Shown piece after piece: positions 7,509 through 13,001 of a DNA stretch of 13,001 nt. This DNA comes from an uncultured Candidatus Melainabacteria bacterium (GTDB lineage Bacteria > Cyanobacteriota > Vampirovibrionia > Gastranaerophilales > Gastranaerophilaceae), in NCBI GenBank assembly GCA_934675695.1, contig CAKURN010000015.1:1-13001 (forward strand), given 5' to 3'. The notes below the pieces were generated by a model. The model was not told the DNA's origin. It saw nothing but the letters and a program-made list of their open reading frames with translations, and did no database searches. How positions within the stretch are numbered: the stretch's first letter is position 1; each line of letters starts with the position of its first letter. The position numbers and the translations under genes were made by a program.

Positions 7509-7763
7509 CTAACAAGCACCACAGTTGATTTTGTTGTGGAAAGTTCTTGAAATAACATCGTCTTGTTGTTCTTTTGTCAATTTGATAAAATTAACCGCAT
7601 AACCTGAAACTCTAACTGTTAGTTGAGGATATTTTTCAGGGTGAGCTTGTGCATCTAGTAATGTTTCTTTATTAAATACATTAACATTAAGATGGTGTCC
7701 GCCTTTTTCTACGTAACCGTCTAATAAATTTATCAAATTTTCTTCTTGTTGAGTTGTATTCAT
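7509..7763 (-). CDS. Separate glycyl-radical subunit of a split pyruvate formate-lyase (GrcA-like)
   Basis: An 84-residue protein equal to the C-terminal glycyl-radical domain of pyruvate formate-lyase. It begins at the NLxxLLDGY segment (9-17), continues with GGHHLNVNV (21-29) and EKYPQLTV (43-50), and carries the radical glycine at G54 in RVSGYAV. It closes with a QQDDVISRTF segment like the end of E. coli PFL, then adds a tail HNKINCGAC with C81 and C84. It has its own ATG and a GAAAGGA Shine-Dalgarno 7 nt upstream, and follows the catalytic subunit by 27 nt. E. coli GrcA is a spare domain beside a complete PFL; here the adjacent catalytic protein lacks the domain, so this subunit should be obligatory. 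It is shorter than GrcA (127 residues). No frameshift explains the break: the two frames are the same but are separated by in-frame TAG and TGA codons. Confidence 0.9.
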   Translation of the reverse strand: MNTTQQEENLINLLDGYVEKGGHHLNVNVFNKETLLDAQAHPEKYPQLTVRVSGYAVNFIKLTKEQQDDVISRTFHNKINCGAC

Positions 7764-7790
7764 TTTGTTATCCTTTCAAAGATTGATTAA

Positions 7791-9860
7791 CTATTGACAA
7801 TTTTCTTCGCAGCAACCTGTATCCAATTCGATTGCCAAGTCGCCCATAAATACTTCGTCTTTTCCAAGAGCGTTTGGAATGATAGAGAAAGTATTAGAAA
7901 TACCGTCTTGTGCGTCATTGAATGGTAATTTTGCAACAGAAGCTAATGAAGCAACAGCACCATTGCTATCTCTACCATGCATTGGGTTAGCACCCGGAGC
8001 TAGTGGGATACCTGCTTTTCTTCCGTCAGGAGTGTTTCCTGTCTTTTTACCATAAACAACGTTTGATGTGATAGTCAAAATTGACATTGTAGGAATAGAA
8101 TTTCTGTATGTATGATGTTTTCTAATCATTCCCATGAATTTTTTAACCAAATCAACAGCGATTGTATCTACTCTATCGTCGTTGTTTCCATATTTTGGGA
8201 AATCTCCTTCAACTTCATAATCTACAACAAGACCGTTTTCATCTCTGATTGTTTTAACTTTTGCATATTTAATAGCTGACAAACTGTCTGCTACAACAGA
8301 CAAACCTGCAATACCTGTTGCGAAGTATCTTTTTACATCTCTGTCATGTAGAGCCATTTGAGAACGTTCGTAGCAGTATTTGTCGTGCATATAGTGAATG
8401 CAGTTTAATGTATTTACATACAAACCTGCTAACCATTCCATCATATCTTCGTATTTTTCCATAACTTCGTCATAGTTAAGATATTCAGATGTGATTGGAC
8501 GATATTTTGGACCGATTTGTTCTTTTAATCTTTCATCGATACCGCCATTGATTGCATATAACAAACATATTGCAAGGTTAGCTCTAGCACCGAAGAATTG
8601 CATTTCTTTTCCTACAACCATAGAAGAAACGCAACAAGCGATAGCATAATCGTCACCATGGGTTACTCTCATAAGGTCATCGTTTTCGTATTGAATAGAT
8701 GAAGTTTTGATAGAAATGTGAGCTGCATATTGTTTGAAACCATGAGGCAATCTTGTTGACCATAAAACAGTCATGTTTGGTTCAGGAGCAGTGCCTAAGT
8801 TTTCTAAAGTATGCAAATATCTGAATGAGTTTTTAGTAACTAATGGACGACCATCAATACCAACGCCGCCGATTGATTCTGTAACCCAAGTAGGATCGCC
8901 TGAGAATAGTGAATTGTATTCAGGGGTTCTTGCAAATTTTACTAATCTCAATTTCATAATGAAATGGTCAATCATTTCTTGAGCTTGTTCTTCTGTAATA
9001 GTGCCGTTTTTCAAATCTCTTTCAATATAAATATCCAAGAAAGTAGAAGTTCTGCCGATAGACATTGCAGCACCGTTTTGTTCTTTTACAGCTGACAAAT
9101 AACCGAAATATAACCATTGAATAGCTTCTTTAGCGTTTGCAGCAGGTTTTCTGATATCAAAACCATAAGAATCGCCCAATTGTGCCATTTCTTGCAAAGC
9201 TCTGATTTGTTCAGCTAATTCTTCTTTTAGTTGGATTTTTTCAGCAGTCATTTCGCCATCGATTGAAGCGTGTTGTTCTTTTTTGTCTTCGATTAATCTA
9301 TCGATACCGTATAGTGCAATTCTTCTATAGTCGCCAATGATACGGCCACGACCGTAAGCGTCAGGAAGACCTGTTAAAATTGCAGCGTGACGAGCTTTTC
9401 TCATTTCAGGTGTATAAACATCGAAAACGCCTTGGTTGTGAGTTTTTCTGTATTTTGTGAAAATTTCAGAAACTTCAGGATCAACTTCGTATCCATAAGA
9501 TTTGCAAGAAGTTTCTGCCATTCTAATACCGCCAAAAGGTTGTAAAGAGCGTTTTAGAGGTTTGTCTGTTTGCAAACCAACGATTGTTTCAAGGTCTTTG
9601 TCAATATAGCCTGCATCGTGAGAAGTGATTGTTGAAACGATTTTTGTATCCATATCAACAACGCCGCCGTTATCTCTTTCTTGTTTGAAAAGGTCACAGC
9701 ATTCTTGCCACAATTTTGTTGTAGCTGCTGTAGGGCCGGCTAAAAAGCTTGAATCGCCTTCGTAAAGTGTATAGTTTCTTTGAATAAAGTCACGAACGTT
9801 GATTTCTTGTTGCCATTTTCCGCCAACAAATTCACTCGTTCTTTCCAGTACTGCTTGCAT
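7791..9860 (-). CDS. pflB: Pyruvate formate-lyase catalytic subunit, lacking the glycyl-radical domain
   Basis: A 689-residue protein closely resembling E. coli PflB (760 residues) up to the segment PNALGKD (662-668). It then ends in a short unrelated tail, TGCCEENCQ, with C683, C684 and C688. The catalytic pair is C409-C410 in DDYAIACCVS, with W325 and R426 (FFGARANLA) in their usual contexts. The enzyme converts pyruvate and CoA to acetyl-CoA and formate in anaerobic metabolism. The missing 75 or so C-terminal residues, which hold the radical glycine, are encoded by the next gene in the operon. A strong AAGGAG Shine-Dalgarno 8 nt before the ATG sets the start. The upstream region has a TG-extended TAGAAT box and repeated TWACATTAA motifs that may be operator sites. 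The gene is read in the order pflB then small subunit and ends at the terminator at 7461-7489. Confidence 0.95.
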   Translation of the reverse strand: MQAVLERTSEFVGGKWQQEINVRDFIQRNYTLYEGDSSFLAGPTAATTKLWQECCDLFKQERDNGGVVDMDTKIVSTITSHDAGYIDKDLETIVGLQTDKPLKRSLQPFGGIRMAETSCKSYGYEVDPEVSEIFTKYRKTHNQGVFDVYTPEMRKARHAAILTGLPDAYGRGRIIGDYRRIALYGIDRLIEDKKEQHASIDGEMTAEKIQLKEELAEQIRALQEMAQLGDSYGFDIRKPAANAKEAIQWLYFGYLSAVKEQNGAAMSIGRTSTFLDIYIERDLKNGTITEEQAQEMIDHFIMKLRLVKFARTPEYNSLFSGDPTWVTESIGGVGIDGRPLVTKNSFRYLHTLENLGTAPEPNMTVLWSTRLPHGFKQYAAHISIKTSSIQYENDDLMRVTHGDDYAIACCVSSMVVGKEMQFFGARANLAICLLYAINGGIDERLKEQIGPKYRPITSEYLNYDEVMEKYEDMMEWLAGLYVNTLNCIHYMHDKYCYERSQMALHDRDVKRYFATGIAGLSVVADSLSAIKYAKVKTIRDENGLVVDYEVEGDFPKYGNNDDRVDTIAVDLVKKFMGMIRKHHTYRNSIPTMSILTITSNVVYGKKTGNTPDGRKAGIPLAPGANPMHGRDSNGAVASLASVAKLPFNDAQDGISNTFSIIPNALGKDEVFMGDLAIELDTGCCEENCQ

Positions 9861-9888
9861 TAATTATTTCTCCTTTTTAATTAGTATC

Positions 9889-9951
9889 TTACATTAATTC
9901 TAACATTAAAAAACTTAAAATCTAATTTTTGTTTATAAATATTTAATGTTA
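9889..9951. promoter_or_regulatory. Three copies of a TWACATTAA motif between pflB and the GNAT gene
   Basis: TTACATTAA (9889-9897) and TAACATTAA (9901-9909) are direct repeats offset by 12 bp. TTTAATGTTA (9942-9951) is an exact 10-bp inverted copy of TAACATTAAA (9901-9910). The first two overlap the predicted pflB -10 and start site; the third overlaps the predicted -35 region of the GNAT gene. The arrangement suggests operator sites for one regulator of both genes. I cannot match it to FNR or to the usual Rex consensus. AT-rich sequence makes chance matches easier. Confidence 0.4.
9897..9925 (-). promoter_or_regulatory. Putative pflB promoter
   Basis: On the minus strand TTAGAT (9925-9920), a 17-bp spacer and TAGAAT (9902-9897) preceded by TGT, an extended -10. 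The predicted leader is about 30 nt and contains the AAGGAG Shine-Dalgarno. The -35 is weak, as expected for an extended -10 or an activated promoter. Confidence 0.5.
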
Positions 9952-9959
9952 AAAAACTG

Positions 9960-9968
9960 TGATATGAT
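9960..9968 (+). promoter_or_regulatory. GNAT-gene promoter: extended -10 (leaderless)
   Basis: TGATATGAT is a TGn-extended -10 (box TATGAT, 9963-9968) ending 6 nt before the ATG at 9975. No Shine-Dalgarno is present. No convincing -35 is seen. Confidence 0.6.
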
Positions 9969-9974
9969 GAATTT

Positions 9975-10544
9975 ATGTTAGTTCAGAATTTAAATAACGA
10001 AGAAAAAATTCTAGCTAAAGCCCTAACAAAACTCGTCTGGGGCGATTTGTATTCATCAAAAACTCAACAGCTCCAAAAGCTCATATATGACTACACTTTT
10101 GAATATTATGATACAAATCCCGAGTTTTCGTTTGGGATTTTTGAAGACGGATTAAAAGGCTTTATTTTAGCGAGTTTAAAAAATAATTCTAAAAAAATAA
10201 ATTTTAATTTAGAAAATTTGAATGAAAAAGACAAAATTTCTTTTCAAGAACTGGTTAATTATGTTGAATTGATGAGTTTTGAAACCGAAAAATTAATGAA
10301 TGACGATGATATTTTTTTGGGGATTTTTGTAAGTATTAAAAAAGGGTTTGGAAAGATTTTGTTAAAAAATTTAGTCCAAAAAGCAAAACAAAAAAACATC
10401 AAAAATATCTATCTTTGGACTGATAGTGCTTGTGATTTTGAATATTACAGCAAAAATAACTTTATTTTAGAAAAAAAATTGAACACTTTTTTAAACGAAG
10501 AAAAAATAGAAGCAATGATATACAAAAAACCTGTAGATTTTTAA
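9975..10544 (+). CDS. GNAT-family N-acetyltransferase-like protein
   Basis: A 189-residue cytoplasmic protein. The C-terminal half has the GNAT pattern. A strand and acetyl-CoA-binding turn, IFVSIKKGFGKILLKNL (117-133), includes the K-x-G-x-G/K loop (122-127); a strand NIYLWTD (144-150) is followed by FEYYSKNNF (155-163), the usual motif-B ending in a Tyr-x-x-x-x-Phe segment. The N-terminal half is helical and does not identify a substrate. It is divergent from pflB across 114 bp. Its -10 box ends 6 nt before the ATG without a Shine-Dalgarno. Acetylation of a protein or small molecule is possible, and a link with acetyl-CoA made by PFL is speculation from position only. Confidence 0.7.
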   Translation: MLVQNLNNEEKILAKALTKLVWGDLYSSKTQQLQKLIYDYTFEYYDTNPEFSFGIFEDGLKGFILASLKNNSKKINFNLENLNEKDKISFQELVNYVELMSFETEKLMNDDDIFLGIFVSIKKGFGKILLKNLVQKAKQKNIKNIYLWTDSACDFEYYSKNNFILEKKLNTFLNEEKIEAMIYKKPVDF

Positions 10545-10638
10545 TTTATTAACTTTTGTAAAATTTTCTATAAACAAATATTAAATTTAACTGTCTTTTT
10601 TACTTATACAAAATGAAAAAGAAAGGAAAGTGTATATT

Positions 10639-11859
10639 ATGATTAGTGCTGTCAATAATTTTTCAAATTATTCTTATCAAACAACAAAAACAAAAGCTCA
10701 AAATAAAAATCAATCTTTGACAAAAGAAACCCAATATTCAAACAGCAATTTAAGTTTTGCTTCAAAAAAACTAGGCATTTTTGATTCTATAAAAAATGCA
10801 TTGACAAACAAAAATTTAACACCCGCCACTAAAATTCCAACTCCGACTGAAACAACTCCAGAAGTTCCAATTACATTTGTTAATAGAACTTCTTTAGACA
10901 AAGTAAAAATCGAAAAAGGCGTTTGCACTTATCCAAACGGAAAACCTTTCTCAGGTGAAGTAAAAGGCACTTTAAAAGATGGTGATAATATTAGTTTGGT
11001 TTATGATAATGGCATCATAAAATCTAGCGAAAGAAAAGGCTCGAAGAATTTTTCAAAAGAATATTTTACGGAAAATGGTAAAATCTATAGAGTAAATAAT
11101 AACGATATTTATGATCTTCATTTCGATGAAACAAGATTTACATACGGAAATACAGACAAACTGTCTTCTGTAGAGTTTTCTGATGGAACTTTAAAAACTT
11201 TCTACGAAAACGGTAAACCATTAAACGAAATCTATTCAAACGGTCACATCAAACGCTATGATAGAGAAACAGGCAAATTGACGATGGAAGAATTTCCTGA
11301 TGGCACAGAAAAATTCTATGATGAAGACGGAAACTTATCCCACAAAATTCTTTCTAACGGTACAGAAAAATTCTATGATGAAGACGGTGAAATCACCAAA
11401 TCAATAAAAATTACGCAAGGTGAAACAATACAAGAAAGACAAACATATACATATAGAAAAGATGGTAGACTCTCTGCTGTAGAATTTCCTGATGGAATAA
11501 CAAGAACATACTATGATAATGGTAATTTGTTAAACGAAATTTCAAAAGATGGTGTAATTACACGCTATGATAGAGAAACAGGCAAATTGACGATGGAAGA
11601 ATTTCCTGATGGAGTCCAAAAATTCTATGATAAAGACGGAAATTTGACTGCTCTATATACAGATAGTTCTGAAAGACATTTTGATAGCGATGGCAAAATA
11701 ACATACGAAGTAACAGCGACAGGAACCGTAAACCATTATGATACTGATGGAAATTTGAGTTTTAAAGTTTTACCTAATGGAATAGAAGTTCATTATGATT
11801 CTGATGGTAATGTGATTTACAAAAAATTGCTTGATGGAAGAATAATCGACAACAAATAA
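10639..11859 (+). CDS. YD/MORN-like repeat protein, function unknown
   Basis: A 406-residue protein with a low-complexity N-terminus (about 1-85, rich in N, S, T, K and P; no clear signal peptide or membrane helix). After it comes a long array of roughly 18-20-residue units of the form DGTEKFYDEDGNL or NGxxxxYDxDG. The pattern resembles MORN_2/YwqK-type and YD (RHS-like) repeats, which form extended beta structures. I do not assign a function. A block of about 103 residues is duplicated in tandem. The start is the ATG at 10639, 11 nt after an AAAGGA Shine-Dalgarno; a GTG at 10630 lies inside the Shine-Dalgarno region and is unlikely. A TATACA box at 10605-10610 may be the -10. A bidirectional terminator follows at 11883. 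Confidence 0.75.
   Translation: MISAVNNFSNYSYQTTKTKAQNKNQSLTKETQYSNSNLSFASKKLGIFDSIKNALTNKNLTPATKIPTPTETTPEVPITFVNRTSLDKVKIEKGVCTYPNGKPFSGEVKGTLKDGDNISLVYDNGIIKSSERKGSKNFSKEYFTENGKIYRVNNNDIYDLHFDETRFTYGNTDKLSSVEFSDGTLKTFYENGKPLNEIYSNGHIKRYDRETGKLTMEEFPDGTEKFYDEDGNLSHKILSNGTEKFYDEDGEITKSIKITQGETIQERQTYTYRKDGRLSAVEFPDGITRTYYDNGNLLNEISKDGVITRYDRETGKLTMEEFPDGVQKFYDKDGNLTALYTDSSERHFDSDGKITYEVTATGTVNHYDTDGNLSFKVLPNGIEVHYDSDGNVIYKKLLDGRIIDNK
11161..11778 (+). repeat. Tandem 309-bp internal duplication with an identical 51-bp core
   Basis: Block 1 (about 11161-11469) and block 2 (about 11470-11778) align in frame at a 309-bp offset, 103 codons. Both begin with L-S-x-V-E-F-x-D-G. Within them 11253-11303 and 11562-11612 are identical over 51 bases, encoding RYDRETGKLTMEEFPDG. 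A shorter unit, about 29 bp with one mismatch, also recurs at 11302-11330 and 11359-11387 (57-bp offset). Confidence 0.85.
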
Positions 11860-11882
11860 AAATTGCTTATTATATATACTAA

Positions 11883-11909
11883 AAAGGGATTAGCTAAACT
11901 AATCTCTTT
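11883..11909. terminator. Bidirectional intrinsic terminator
   Basis: An 11-bp stem with one G-T pair, arms AAAGGGATTAG (11883-11893) and CTAATCTCTTT (11899-11909), and a 5-base loop. A run rich in T follows on the plus strand and A residues precede it. It sits 23 bp after the repeat-protein stop and 2 bp before the end of the converging small gene, so it can serve both. Confidence 0.8.
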
Positions 11910-11911
11910 AT

Positions 11912-12229
11912 TTATTCATCTAAAACAGATTCTTCAATTTCTTCTTCATCTGTATTTTCTTTTGTTTCTTTATCTGTTTTCTTTTTGTATTTAATTTGTT
12001 TAAAGTTTATTGAACCTGCGTTCATCACAGCGAGGCTATCAAGTGACGCTCTCAATTGTGCAGAGCGGTCTTGGTATGGAGTTTGTTGGATTTGTTCTTC
12101 TTCTTCAGGCATTTCTTGTGCGAAATATTCTCCGCCTTGACCTTGCTTTTCTTCTGACATTTTATTTGCAGAAGCATTGTCAGCTTTGAACATTCCAGAA
12201 ATGGAAGTGATACCTCTGTTGTCTACCAT
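11912..12229 (-). CDS. Small acidic, probably disordered protein, unknown
   Basis: A 105-residue protein with no recognised domain, membrane helix or signal peptide. It is divided by charge: an acidic stretch PEEEEQ (41-46), a short likely helix DRSAQLRASLDSLAVM (54-69), a basic patch KQIKYKKK (78-85), and a very acidic tail containing DEEEIEE. Translation is well supported. A GAGGAAA Shine-Dalgarno precedes the ATG, and there is a strong promoter upstream (TTGTTT, 17 bp, TG-extended TATCAT). Its end shares the terminator at 11883-11909. It may bind a protein or nucleic acid through the central helix and basic patch, but that is only a guess. Confidence 0.65.
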   Translation of the reverse strand: MVDNRGITSISGMFKADNASANKMSEEKQGQGGEYFAQEMPEEEEQIQQTPYQDRSAQLRASLDSLAVMNAGSINFKQIKYKKKTDKETKENTDEEEIEESVLDE

Positions 12230-12250
12230 ATTATTTCCTCGTTTTGATAG

Positions 12251-12282
12251 ATGATAGCATTTTTTTACTCAAAAAACAACAC
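12251..12282 (-). promoter_or_regulatory. Promoter of the small acidic protein gene
   Basis: On the minus strand TTGTTT, a 17-bp spacer, and TATCAT (12256-12251) preceded by TGC, an extended -10. This is one of the better-formed promoters in the window and gives a short SD-containing leader. Confidence 0.65.
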
Positions 12283-12449
12283 TATTTTGTTGTACAAAAA
12301 CCGTAAAGAAATTTTTTTGCTTCTTTTTTTAAAAAGTTTTTAAGCAATAAATAACGTCATTACAATCTTCTTTTATAGTACTTCTTTCTGGTTATATTAA
12401 TTTTAGTAAATTTATTCTCATGTACTAATTCTAAATGATTATTTTTTAT

Positions 12450-12494
12450 TATAATTTGTGATATAAATATAATATAAATTGAAAAAATCGGAGG
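12450..12494 (+). promoter_or_regulatory. AT-rich promoter region and Shine-Dalgarno of the GH57 gene
   Basis: Candidate -10 boxes are TATAAT at 12450-12455, TGA-TATAAA at 12459-12467 and TATAAT at 12468-12473; I cannot choose between them. GGAGG at 12490-12494 lies 11 nt before the ATG at 12506. The rest of the 276-bp gap (12230-12505) holds only the opposing promoter and weak AT-rich hairpins; I see no gene in it. Confidence 0.55.
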
Positions 12495-12505
12495 CTTATA
12501 AAATT

Positions 12506-13001
12506 ATGACACAAAAAGTAGGGCAATTTGTTTTTATGTTGCACTCGCACCTTCCATATTACAGAATGGCAGGAATGTGGCCATTTGGAGAGGAGTGCTT
12601 GTATGAATGTATGGAAGAAACCTATGTTCCTTTATTGAACATGATTTCTGAATTATACGATGAAGGCATTAAAGCAAAATTAACCGTTGGGATTACTCCG
12701 ATTTTGGCAGAACAGCTTAATGATGAACATTTGAAACAAGGTTTTATTGACTACCTTGACTCACGTATAAAAGCAGTTTCTGAAGATTTGGAAAGATATC
12801 CTGATCCGGAAGTTGCACACAGCCAACATTTGAAATATTTAGCAAAATATTATTTTGATTGGTACAACAGAATAAAAGATTTGTTTATCAACAAATTTAA
12901 CAAAGATTTGATTGCAGGTTTTAAAAGAATGCAAGATTTGGGTTGTATAGAAATTACAACATCAGGTGCAACCCATGGTTTTTCACCGCTTCTTGCAACA
13001 G
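12506..13001 (+). CDS. GH57 family 1,4-alpha-glucan branching enzyme, N-terminal part (cut by window edge)
   Basis: The first 165 codons of a gene open to the right edge. The translation starts MTQKVGQFVFML and has the GH57 opening motif HSHLPY (13-18, usually HxHxPY), then AGMWPFGEE (22-30) and ETYVPLL (38-44), all typical of the GH57/DUF1957 branching-enzyme branch. GITPILAEQL (62-71) and the TTSGATHGFSPLL segment (151-163) agree. In the family these enzymes make alpha-1,6 branches in glycogen; full-length members are about 500-750 residues. The catalytic nucleophile and acid lie beyond the window, so activity cannot be judged. Glycogen branching would fit storage of carbon by a fermenter. 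Amylase or amylopullulanase activity within GH57 is the main alternative. Confidence 0.85.
   Translation, partial: MTQKVGQFVFMLHSHLPYYRMAGMWPFGEECLYECMEETYVPLLNMISELYDEGIKAKLTVGITPILAEQLNDEHLKQGFIDYLDSRIKAVSEDLERYPDPEVAHSQHLKYLAKYYFDWYNRIKDLFINKFNKDLIAGFKRMQDLGCIEITTSGATHGFSPLLAT

Noticed and set aside
7763..7793. A frameshift or sequencing error breaking a single PFL gene
   Set aside because: The two frames are in register, but both a TAG and a TGA lie between them, the small gene has its own Shine-Dalgarno at good spacing, and the linker does not encode PFL-like residues. One error would not rejoin them.
7776..7793. Stop-codon recoding (UAG or UGA read-through) joining the PFL halves
   Set aside because: Two different stop codons would have to be read through. 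TAG ends other genes here (ftsQ, the small PFL subunit). No gene shows internal TGA, although none of the twelve complete genes happens to end in TGA.
10630..10638. GTG start for the repeat protein
   Set aside because: It lies at the end of the Shine-Dalgarno itself, leaving no spacing; the ATG at 10639 is better placed.
12276..12293. ACAACA/TGTTGT inverted repeat as an operator
   Set aside because: A 6-bp arm in AT-rich DNA is too short to support on its own, though it partly overlaps the -35 of the small acidic gene.
12317..12347. Hairpin with TTGCTT/AAGCAA ends as a terminator or riboswitch
   Set aside because: Only six outer pairs are solid; the rest is A/T-run sequence with interior mismatches and no G-C rich stem or conserved riboswitch core.

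Overview
The window is AT-rich and gene-dense. It holds twelve complete genes and one gene cut by the right edge (GH57, 12506 onward). The gene set suggests an anaerobic, Gram-negative-like fermenter: pyruvate formate-lyase with its activase, a biotin synthase with an anaerobe-type cysteine pattern, FtsQ, and a GH57 branching enzyme of the kind common in Cyanobacteria and deep-branching bacteria. My best guess is a gut, non-photosynthetic relative of Cyanobacteria (Vampirovibrionia/Melainabacteria, e.g. Gastranaerophilales). This is inference from gene content and base composition; no rRNA is present to confirm it.

Layout. 1-1035 (+): FtsQ. 1039-5074 (-): a run of four genes in the order pflA, a GT2-GtrA membrane glycosyltransferase, a stand-alone AICAR-transformylase-like protein, and an Fsr-like MFS exporter; it converges on ftsQ with only 3 bp between the stop codons. 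5137-7424 (+): a membrane-anchored TPR protein, then bioB. A symmetrical bidirectional terminator (7461-7489) separates bioB from the converging pyruvate formate-lyase operon (7509-9860, -). 9975-11859 (+): a GNAT-like protein and a long protein built of YD/MORN-like repeats. A second bidirectional terminator (11883-11909) is followed by a small acidic protein (11912-12229, -) and, divergently, the start of the GH57 gene.

The most notable system is the pyruvate formate-lyase. The enzyme is split: a 689-residue catalytic subunit carries the Cys-Cys thiyl pair, and a separately translated 84-residue subunit carries the glycyl-radical domain. Each has its own Shine-Dalgarno sequence, and each ends in a cysteine-rich tail that the Escherichia coli enzyme lacks. 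The activase PflA is encoded nearby but in another operon. In E. coli a damaged radical domain can be replaced by the spare GrcA; here the only radical domain next to pflB appears to be permanently separate.

Other points of interest. Four genes (GT2-GtrA, pflA, the TPR gene and the GNAT gene) each have a -10 box ending exactly 6 nt before the ATG and no Shine-Dalgarno, which predicts leaderless mRNAs beside conventional SD-led genes. The AICAR-transformylase-like protein lacks the IMP-cyclohydrolase half and several residues considered catalytic. BioB has Ala at one usual cluster-ligand position and extra Cys near the others. A TWACATTAA motif occurs three times in the promoter region shared by pflB and the GNAT gene. 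I see no tRNA, rRNA, CRISPR array, insertion sequence or prophage signal.
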